From Shewanella maritima (GTDB lineage: Bacteria; Pseudomonadota; Gammaproteobacteria; Enterobacterales; Shewanellaceae), in contig NZ_CP036200.1 in assembly GCF_004295345.1 (NCBI RefSeq), forward strand, positions 4,651,501 to 4,715,500: a stretch of 64,000 nucleotides of DNA, in the 5' to 3' direction. Of this stretch, positions 50,723 through 59,588 are shown piece by piece. The position numbers and the translations under genes were made by a program. Under the pieces are notes generated by a model. It had not been told where the DNA came from and ran no database searches. It saw nothing but the letters and a program-made list of their open reading frames with translations. How positions within the stretch are numbered: position 1 is the first letter of the stretch; each line of letters starts with the position of its first letter.

Positions 50723-51610
50723 TTAGGTTCGGTGATGCGCAAGCACTAATTGTTCTAACAGCTTAGCTGCTGGGCCTTGCCTGTCGCGGTTTGGGACCAC
50801 TAGGTTTAAAATCACTTTACGACTTTTGCTTGAGGTTAAAGTAAGTTTGGCTAATTTGCCATTATCGATTTCATCTTTAACAATAAATGCTGGCATCCAA
50901 CAAAAGCCCAAACCAGAAGCTAGAATACGCTTTGCTTCATAAAAGTTTGACACGGTCCATCTTTGCTCTGACTTTAGCCAACCCGCTTCATCTTTGGCAT
51001 TTAATCCAGTGTCTCGAATGACGATTTGTAACTGATTAGCGAGGATTTTTTCATCACTAATGTTGGGCGTTGCAGCTAATGAATGACCTGGGTGGCAAAC
51101 CAGGATCAATTCACTACTTTGCAGTGCTTCTCCTAGATGACCTTTTGGTGGGGTAGAGCAAATCGCAATGTCAGCTTTTTGCTCGTTAATGAGTTCATGG
51201 GTACCGGTTAATACTGAATCAATGACATTAATGCGACAACCACGAGATTGCGGATGAAACTTATTGAATATGCACACTAAATCATCCATTGGATAAATGA
51301 TCTCACGGGCAATGGTTAAGCTTGGCTCCCAACCTTGACCTAGATTGGCTGCCAGTTGTTCTAGCTCATTAACAGACTGAGTAAGAAGGCGAGAGCGGCG
51401 AAGTAACACTTCGCCTTGGGGAGTTAGCACTGAGCGTCGCCCCTCAACGGTCAATATTTGCGTACCTAATTGTTGCTGCAGTTTCGCAACAGCGTGATTA
51501 AGCGAAGATTGGCTCTTGTTTAAGTAGGCGGCAGCCTGGGCATATCCACCTTGATCTACCACGGCTTGTAGAATGCGCCATTGCTCTAGTGTCGATTTAG
51601 CTCGGTTCAT
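50723..51610 (-). CDS. LysR-family transcriptional regulator
   Basis: 295 residues. The N-terminal winged helix-turn-helix (LEQWRILQAVVDQGGYAQAAAYLNKSQSSLNHAVAKLQQQLG) is followed by a two-lobed substrate-binding domain (about residues 90-290). It is 10 nt downstream of the DUF3541-like gene on the same strand, so it is the last gene of that unit instead of being divergent from its target, as many LysR genes are. The inducer is unknown. Confidence 0.88.
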   Translation of the reverse strand: MNRAKSTLEQWRILQAVVDQGGYAQAAAYLNKSQSSLNHAVAKLQQQLGTQILTVEGRRSVLTPQGEVLLRRSRLLTQSVNELEQLAANLGQGWEPSLTIAREIIYPMDDLVCIFNKFHPQSRGCRINVIDSVLTGTHELINEQKADIAICSTPPKGHLGEALQSSELILVCHPGHSLAATPNISDEKILANQLQIVIRDTGLNAKDEAGWLKSEQRWTVSNFYEAKRILASGLGFCWMPAFIVKDEIDNGKLAKLTLTSSKSRKVILNLVVPNRDRQGPAAKLLEQLVLAHHRT

Positions 51611-51620
51611 ATATCGGCAA

Positions 51621-52748
51621 TTACTTCTTTGCTAACTCAGGCTTTGGGCTAACTAACTTAGGTAGATTCTTACGGGTTTGCTTGAGCTCACTTAAATAAG
51701 GGCCTGCATGCAGTTTTTCAGGCCAGTTGAGTAACATCATGGCTAACACGTTTCTATGTTCACCTGAAGCAAGTCTTGCTTTACCTGAAGGAGATAACAC
51801 CATTTTGTGCTCAGGTGAGTAAACTGAAAGTAAGTGTTGCTTCACTTTATCTACAACTGGATGATCCGGGTTACCAGTAATTTGGAAGCTGATGCCAACC
51901 TCGGTGATAATATCTTCAGTTGTATCTTGTAGAATTCGGTCAATGTTGGCGGCGAAATAATCTAAAATCCACTGATAGTCTTTAGCATCAACAAAGCGTT
52001 GGTAGTAACCACTTGATGCGAAGATAAAGTGGGTCATGCCATAAATCTTATTTTTATACTGGGCTTTTGAAAGCTGCGCGTCTTTATCGTCACTGTATGT
52101 TTGTTGGAACGCTTTTTTGTAAGGTTCACGTAAGTCGGCAATCCCTAGTTGGTCAGCCCAATAAACATAGTTAACAAGTTGAGCAGCCCAAGAGCGGATC
52201 ATATCAGGGTCGGTATAGGCATCTTTAAGATTTGATTTTGAGATCGCCTCTACAAGTTTTTCATGGCATGGGCCAACTAAGCCCATCTCGTCAATTCTTG
52301 CTGCGTAGCGTAACACGTAATCATTAAGCAAAACGAAGTCAGGGAATTGCTTAGTGGCTTTCTTGCGTGCTTTTGCTCGTGGGCCTTTACCAATTTGGTT
52401 TCTTGCCAGCTTTGCTTGCTCAGCGAAAAACTCTGGGTCATCCAGCTGGCAAGCAAAGTAAGCTTGTCTATCAACTACAGCGAGTAGGTCAACTAAAGCA
52501 CCATTAGCGTATTTCTCATCGCCGGTCATACGGTATTGACGCAGCGCGTAATGCCCTTGAATACGAGGTGGCAATGAGTACAGGTTAGTTTCAAGATTGT
52601 ACTTTATTTGGTCGTACATCTGTTGCTCTGTCACTTTCGGAGCTGGCTTTGATTTGACTTCGGCAGCATTGACAATTGAACCAGCAGCAAAGCAGGCAAT
52701 TAAGCTAGCCTTTAACAGTAGAGATTTTGCGTTAATCGCTTTATTCAT
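51621..52748 (-). CDS. DUF3541-like exported protein
   Basis: 375 residues with an N-terminal signal peptide (LLLKASLIACFAAGSIVNAAEV). The rest is alpha-helical and rich in Tyr, Trp and charged residues (NYVYWADQLGIADLREPYKKAF, KLHAGPYLSELKQTRKNLP), resembling alpha-toroid folds. Family membership (DUF3541) is from memory of Shewanella/Vibrio proteins. No catalytic motif is evident. It lies 76 nt downstream of the M3-like gene with no terminator between. Confidence 0.55.
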   Translation of the reverse strand: MNKAINAKSLLLKASLIACFAAGSIVNAAEVKSKPAPKVTEQQMYDQIKYNLETNLYSLPPRIQGHYALRQYRMTGDEKYANGALVDLLAVVDRQAYFACQLDDPEFFAEQAKLARNQIGKGPRAKARKKATKQFPDFVLLNDYVLRYAARIDEMGLVGPCHEKLVEAISKSNLKDAYTDPDMIRSWAAQLVNYVYWADQLGIADLREPYKKAFQQTYSDDKDAQLSKAQYKNKIYGMTHFIFASSGYYQRFVDAKDYQWILDYFAANIDRILQDTTEDIITEVGISFQITGNPDHPVVDKVKQHLLSVYSPEHKMVLSPSGKARLASGEHRNVLAMMLLNWPEKLHAGPYLSELKQTRKNLPKLVSPKPELAKK

Positions 52749-52824
52749 AAATAATCTTCCTAAAATGCTGCAAACTTAAATTTAATGATGTTTCGCTAGT
52801 TGTGGTCTAGTAGATAGCTGTCGT

Positions 52825-54510
52825 CTAGTAATGGTGAAGCAATTTTTGATACGTTTGTTGAAGACTAGCAGTATCTGCTTGAGGATCAAACAGTTGATTT
52901 GCTTGGTGTTCATACCAAATGGGCAAAAAATACACTGGCCCTTCGTTGACAAGTGCCCGATATGAATAGAGCAGGTCGACAGCATGTTCGAGATCCTCAC
53001 CGAATAGACGAACAAATCGCTCGTTTGCGCTCGTCTCAAATTGGTGCCATGCATATGTTTGCTGATCAAAACTCTTAAGGGCAAAAAACTCGTAAGCAAG
53101 CACCGCCCTAAATAGTCTTAAGCGCGAGGTATAGTCAGACATAAGTTTTTGCCTCTGAGAGACACGTGTGTGACCAATATTGTGCTTGATAAAGGCCGTT
53201 AACCAATATTGGGTTATTTGCTGCTCAGAATTTTGCGGTAGATGATTTAGGTTATAGAAGCGATTTGTCTGCGACAAAGAAACAATGCTACGCGATACAC
53301 GTTCAATTAGTTTCGCTTGGTTTCGTTGACTAAGCTCAGTGTTTGGCAGGGAAATAGCCCAACTGCCAAATTGTTCTCCTACCACGGTTTGTTTAAGCAT
53401 ATTTGCGCTGATGTTTTTATTATCGTGGGTGATGATGCTTAACTCGCCAAGCAGACGTTGTTGTTGCCACACTCGAAAGGTGGTTACGTCCTGCTTATTG
53501 TTGTTTGCTGATACAGATGTTGGCTCAACTTCAAGTTGTTCGAAGCGATACTGCAAACTACTTAGTGTTTTGAAAATCGTATTTAATAATTGATGACCGG
53601 GTATCGAATTGTTGTACGATATTTGCTCGGTTTCTTTTGTTTCACCCGCATGTTTTAACTTAGCTGGAATGTCCCACGGGGCAACCTTGTCCGTTTTCAA
53701 TTCAAGCTCACCAACCAAGTTATCAAAAAATTGGTCAATTTGTTGCGAGTTCAACTGATGCTTAGCTAGCTGCATTTGGCTATAACCAACGTAGCCTTTG
53801 CTATGAGCTTGTTGTTGATAGATTTGCCACAAGTCTTGGAGTATTGATTGATTAATCGTTTTGCTTTTTATTTGGTGATCAAGCCATACGAGTTTGCGGC
53901 ATTGTGCGTTTTGTTGTTTAAGTAAATATTTAGCGACGTCTGACGGTTTAACGAGATTGGAAGTCGCTACTAGCTGGCAAGGCTTACCGGCAATATTGAT
54001 TGCCAGCTTTTTGTTATTGAAGTTATGGCGATAAGCTGTGCTTGCGGCAACTATTTTATCGCTAAGCTGGGCTTGATGTTTCGGTTCTATCTCACTCAAG
54101 AGCTGCGTTGCCGATGCGCTGAACTGAGCACCTAGGTTGCTTTGCTGTACACGCTGCAATAAATCTTGTGATTGTATAGCAGTATCTGTTAGCAAGTTAT
54201 TGAGTTTTATTTGGCAACTTAATAATTTTTCGCGCTGCTCGCTTGAGCTGGCGAACTGACGATAATAACTGACGCGATCGCTTAGGTTGTACAACCCTAA
54301 GAGGTGTGACTGGTATTGTGTATAAGTGGTAGCAAGTTGGTCCAATGACCCCTTATCGGTCAGTGGCTTAGGAATAGGTACTTGATAACTAAGACATTGA
54401 TTAACGAGTAAATCAATTGAGTTGTTAGCCGCCGCTGGAATTGCGGCGGCGATAAAGCTCAACAGCAATAAACTAGAATTTGCTATCAGTTGAGAAATGT
54501 TTTTTCGCAT
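52825..54510 (-). CDS. Exported M3-peptidase-like protein lacking the HExxH zinc motif
   Basis: 561 residues from the ATG at 54510, which begins a signal peptide (NSSLLLLSFIAAAIPAAA); an in-frame TTG at 54528 is less likely. GYVGYSQMQLAKHQLNSQQID resembles the GFxNYxEYxLA segment of M3 oligopeptidases, and the segments after it keep the same order of helices. At the place where the HEFGH active site is expected, the protein reads ELSQRNQAKLIERVSRSIVSL. No HExxH occurs in the protein. It could be an inactive relative acting as a binding protein. The gene starts inside the end of the ATP-grasp gene (38-nt overlap). Confidence 0.45.
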   Translation of the reverse strand: MRKNISQLIANSSLLLLSFIAAAIPAAANNSIDLLVNQCLSYQVPIPKPLTDKGSLDQLATTYTQYQSHLLGLYNLSDRVSYYRQFASSSEQREKLLSCQIKLNNLLTDTAIQSQDLLQRVQQSNLGAQFSASATQLLSEIEPKHQAQLSDKIVAASTAYRHNFNNKKLAINIAGKPCQLVATSNLVKPSDVAKYLLKQQNAQCRKLVWLDHQIKSKTINQSILQDLWQIYQQQAHSKGYVGYSQMQLAKHQLNSQQIDQFFDNLVGELELKTDKVAPWDIPAKLKHAGETKETEQISYNNSIPGHQLLNTIFKTLSSLQYRFEQLEVEPTSVSANNNKQDVTTFRVWQQQRLLGELSIITHDNKNISANMLKQTVVGEQFGSWAISLPNTELSQRNQAKLIERVSRSIVSLSQTNRFYNLNHLPQNSEQQITQYWLTAFIKHNIGHTRVSQRQKLMSDYTSRLRLFRAVLAYEFFALKSFDQQTYAWHQFETSANERFVRLFGEDLEHAVDLLYSYRALVNEGPVYFLPIWYEHQANQLFDPQADTASLQQTYQKLLHHY

Positions 54511-55429
54511 AAGCCACACGATCTGCAACCGGCATTAAAGGGCCTTGCATTGCTTCAATATGCTTAAGGCGCGGAATAATCCCTTTGCCATTGGCAATTT
54601 GAATAGCTAGGCCAGGACGGGCATTTAGCTCTAAAAGCAGAGGACCGCGTTTTTTATCCAATACCATATCAGTACCGAGATAGCCAAGCTCGCACATCTC
54701 GTATGCGCTTGATGCTGTATGTAGCAAGGTGTCCCAATTAGGAACTTGCACCTGATCCAATGGGAACTGAGTATCAGGGTGAAGCTTAACCGGTTCATCA
54801 AACTGTACCGCGTGTAAGCTTTTTCCTGTCGCGATGTCCAGTCCAATTCCTACCGCTCCTTGGTGAAGGTTTGCTTTACCATCAGATTCGGCCGTAGAGC
54901 AACGCAGCATTCCCATGACAGGAAATCCTTTGAAGATGATCAAGCGGATATCGGGTACACCTTCATAGCTGATCCCGTTAAATACAGGATCAAACTCAAT
55001 CAAACCCTCAACAATCGCGACATCAGGTTTACCACCGAGTGAGAATAAGCCACTTAAAGTATTTGATACATGGCGGTAAATCTCAGCAGGGGTTACCTCG
55101 TGACCATTTGGCTTGTAGTAACAGCCATTATGTACCTTGGTAATGACCAAGATACCTTTACCGCCAGAGCCTTTTGCTGGCTTGATTACAAAACCATCAC
55201 GATTGGCGACCATCTGCGGGATGTCTTCAATCTTATGTTGCTCGTCAACAACACCAATTAAGTCCGGCACTGCAATATCATTTGCTAACGCTAATTGTTT
55301 AGTGACAAGTTTGTCGTCCACACGCTTATAAAACTTACGCGGATTATAGCGACCAATGTAACTAATGTTACGCTGATTCATATTCATTACGCCTTTACGG
55401 CGCAGTTCCCACGGCCAGGCAAAATTCAT
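54473..55429 (-). CDS. ATP-grasp ligase, alpha-L-glutamate ligase-like
   Basis: 318 residues, cytoplasmic, of the RimK-related ATP-grasp group. The ATP-binding loop is GFVIKPAKGSGGKGILVITK near residue 93, and the metal-binding carboxylates are in GPLLLELNARPGLAIQIANG near residue 268. Residue order and length fit the RimK-related E-ligase family (TIGR02291). It would form an amide bond between a carboxyl group and an amino acid at ATP cost. Its start codon shares one base with the stop of the 7TM gene (TAATG), so the two are coupled. Confidence 0.85.
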   Translation of the reverse strand: MNFAWPWELRRKGVMNMNQRNISYIGRYNPRKFYKRVDDKLVTKQLALANDIAVPDLIGVVDEQHKIEDIPQMVANRDGFVIKPAKGSGGKGILVITKVHNGCYYKPNGHEVTPAEIYRHVSNTLSGLFSLGGKPDVAIVEGLIEFDPVFNGISYEGVPDIRLIIFKGFPVMGMLRCSTAESDGKANLHQGAVGIGLDIATGKSLHAVQFDEPVKLHPDTQFPLDQVQVPNWDTLLHTASSAYEMCELGYLGTDMVLDKKRGPLLLELNARPGLAIQIANGKGIIPRLKHIEAMQGPLMPVADRVAYAKKHFSTDSKF

Positions 55430-56940
55430 TACTTTTCTCCAGCCAGAGGTTTAAAGCGCTTAAGCTCTGTTAAGCGGTAACCCGTGTATTGTCCCATCAC
55501 AAGCACCACTGACAGCAGCACTAAGTGGATACCAAGGAAGTTAAATACCCAATGTTGAACAAGCGAATTGTTCATTGCTAGGTAGGCTATTGTTGCTACA
55601 AACAAGCTACCACCACCGCTAACGAACACGTGTTTAGGGCCTTCCTCTTCCCATAGAATCGACATACGCTCAATTGTCCATGCCAAAATAATCATAGGGA
55701 AGAAGGTAATGGTTAAGCCTTCACTTAAGCCTAGCTTGAATGAAATTAGTGTGAAGAAGCCGATAATAAATATCACCACAATAATGACTGCGGATATTCG
55801 CGATATGAGCAGCAAGTTAAGTGACGATAGGTACGAGCGGATCATCAAACCAAATGCGACAATCAACAAGAAACCGATCAAGCCTGTAAGCAGCGTAGTT
55901 TGAATAAATGCTAACGCGATTAATACTGGCATGAAGGTACCAGAGGTTTTAATACCAATGATAACGCGAAGAAATACTACAACTAAAACACCAATAGGAA
56001 TAAGCAAAATCCCCTTAAATAGACTTTGCTCTTCAATAGGCAGTTGATACAAAGAGAAATCCCAATCATCTTGCGCATTCATCATCATGTCGATTGAAGT
56101 TGAAAGAGCAGGGCGCGTATCCTGTAGCATTGAGAAATTTACTTGGGAGTTAGTTCCACCAATCACATCAAGGACCGAATTACCTTTGCTTTCCCAAAGC
56201 ACGACATTATCTTCTCGGCCCTGAATGTTGTTATTAACATCAAATAACTTCCAGTAGCCGTCATGATACACCTGAACCATTTGATCAAGCTGTTGGCGAC
56301 GACGCTGATCCTCTAGTACCAGGCCGTTTACAATGCGAGCTGGGATCTCCTTAGTATTTAACATGCGAACAAATAGCTCAGTTGGCGTGTTAGAGGCAAG
56401 CAATAGCGACATATTCTGGCTTTGATTAACATCGTTAATTTTCGCCATTAATTGCTGAGCAAAAGACTGATTAGAAGCGCTTCGCTCCCATACTTCACTG
56501 ATGATTTGCTCAGCCGCTGAAAGTTCGGTTACAGGCCAGCTGTAAGGCTTAGCGCTTGGGAGTTCTTCACCGGCTTTGATTTTGGTCTTGCCTGTAGGTA
56601 CCAGGGTTACTCGGTAATATAAAGATTGTTGACCGTTTGCTTGCCTGATTGACCAAACTGCACGGCGCTGATCTTCAGTCTGGTTAATGTTTAGCCCGTA
56701 GCCAGGTGATGAAGCGTTTTCAACCAGGACCTCAAAAGCTGGGTCATTAGGTAATGCAAAGTCAACCTCTGCTGGTTGGCCTTGGCCATTGAAACTAACC
56801 TTCGCGTCGATAGCCCAACTCTGTACCTGTTCGCCAGGAAAGAATGGGATGTTGTGTTCGACACTACGATAAATACTAGAAGCGATCCCTGCGATGAACA
56901 GCAATGCCACCAGAATGTAAAACGGTTTGCGTGAATGCAT
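55429..56940 (-). CDS. Inactive transglutaminase fused to seven transmembrane helices
   Basis: 503 residues. One N-terminal TM (FYILVALLFIAGIASSIYRS) leads to a periplasmic transglutaminase-like domain (about residues 40-290) in which the catalytic Cys position reads SNTPTELFVRML, without Cys, while HDGYWKLFDVN remains. About seven TM helices follow (residues 305-495; first LLIPIGVLVVVFLRVIIG). This matches the family predicted by Iyer and colleagues to accompany ATP-grasp amidoligases. It lies 8 nt after the retropepsin-like gene. A peptide-binding or export role is inferred. Confidence 0.82.
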   Translation of the reverse strand: MHSRKPFYILVALLFIAGIASSIYRSVEHNIPFFPGEQVQSWAIDAKVSFNGQGQPAEVDFALPNDPAFEVLVENASSPGYGLNINQTEDQRRAVWSIRQANGQQSLYYRVTLVPTGKTKIKAGEELPSAKPYSWPVTELSAAEQIISEVWERSASNQSFAQQLMAKINDVNQSQNMSLLLASNTPTELFVRMLNTKEIPARIVNGLVLEDQRRRQQLDQMVQVYHDGYWKLFDVNNNIQGREDNVVLWESKGNSVLDVIGGTNSQVNFSMLQDTRPALSTSIDMMMNAQDDWDFSLYQLPIEEQSLFKGILLIPIGVLVVVFLRVIIGIKTSGTFMPVLIALAFIQTTLLTGLIGFLLIVAFGLMIRSYLSSLNLLLISRISAVIIVVIFIIGFFTLISFKLGLSEGLTITFFPMIILAWTIERMSILWEEEGPKHVFVSGGGSLFVATIAYLAMNNSLVQHWVFNFLGIHLVLLSVVLVMGQYTGYRLTELKRFKPLAGEK

Positions 56941-56948
56941 ATTGGTGC

Positions 56949-57710
56949 CTATTTAGCTTTAACTTCAGTTGTTTTTGTAATTTTCCCGTGAATATAGCGC
57001 TTGCTCACATCGACTACGGCAATGTCTTTCATAAACTTACGCCCTAAAAGTAGCGGATACTCAAGATGGCTGCGATCAGTTAAGTTCAGATCCGTTTCTG
57101 CAGAGTATTTACCGATTTTTAAGTGCGCATGAATAACTGGGCGACGATCATCTTTAGATTCAGCATCTTGTTTGATGCGAACAAATCGCTCTACTTTAGA
57201 CTCGAACGTGTTTCCAGGTTGGCCTTCGCCGTTAGTCATTACATCAAAGCGAACCCACTGAGCACCGTTACGCTCGAACAGCACTATATTTCGCGCATCT
57301 AACGACGATGATTCTGCACCCGTGTCAATACGAGTAGGGAATTTGGCTTTTACTTCATCAACATAAACACCTTCAACTTCGCCTAGCACAAACTTGTCAC
57401 CAATTTGCGACTCAGGGCATGAGGTTGCTTCTACCGGTACAGGTATGATGCTTTTCTTTTCCGCATTTTCAACAGCGCGGCGAACGCGATCATTAAGCGC
57501 ATTGACTTCTTTCGTCAGTGCTACAACTTCTTCGCTAGGTTTTTCACACTGAACTGTTAATGTGTCAATAATATTAGCTTGAGTGGTTTCAAGACCCGCC
57601 GTAAGCTCGGCATTAGTCACAGCTGGAACAGTAGGTACCTTATTTTGAGTCGAGTTACAGCCTGAAACTAAGGCAAGGGTAATGGATACTGCAAGGAGTC
57701 GTTTTAACAT
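56949..57710 (-). CDS. Retropepsin-like aspartic protease lipoprotein (RimB-like; misnamed ATP-dependent zinc protease)
   Basis: 253 residues. The signal peptide ends in lipobox LVSGC, so it is a lipoprotein facing the periplasm. Residues 60-95 are a helical stalk, and the protease domain (about residues 100-250) has the aspartic-protease motif RIDTGAESSSL, followed by LLGRKFMKDIAVVDV. The family (PF05618) includes RimB, which removes glutamate tails added to RpsF by RimK; RimB is cytoplasmic, whereas this one is exported. It lies 8 nt downstream of cmoB and 8 nt upstream of the 7TM gene. Confidence 0.82.
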   Translation of the reverse strand: MLKRLLAVSITLALVSGCNSTQNKVPTVPAVTNAELTAGLETTQANIIDTLTVQCEKPSEEVVALTKEVNALNDRVRRAVENAEKKSIIPVPVEATSCPESQIGDKFVLGEVEGVYVDEVKAKFPTRIDTGAESSSLDARNIVLFERNGAQWVRFDVMTNGEGQPGNTFESKVERFVRIKQDAESKDDRRPVIHAHLKIGKYSAETDLNLTDRSHLEYPLLLGRKFMKDIAVVDVSKRYIHGKITKTTEVKAK

Positions 57711-57718
57711 ACTTGTTC

Positions 57719-59438
<1,720 letters not shown>

Positions 59439-59588
59439 TGAACTTTTTATCACTAAATTATCCCTATATTCTAGCTAATAGGTATTTAAAGCAGCAAGTT
59501 AGACTTTGATTAATTTGTCGTTTGCTTAAATTTACAGGCGTTGTTGCATGTAAGTTTAAATAATTGTTAAACACTATTAACAATATTC

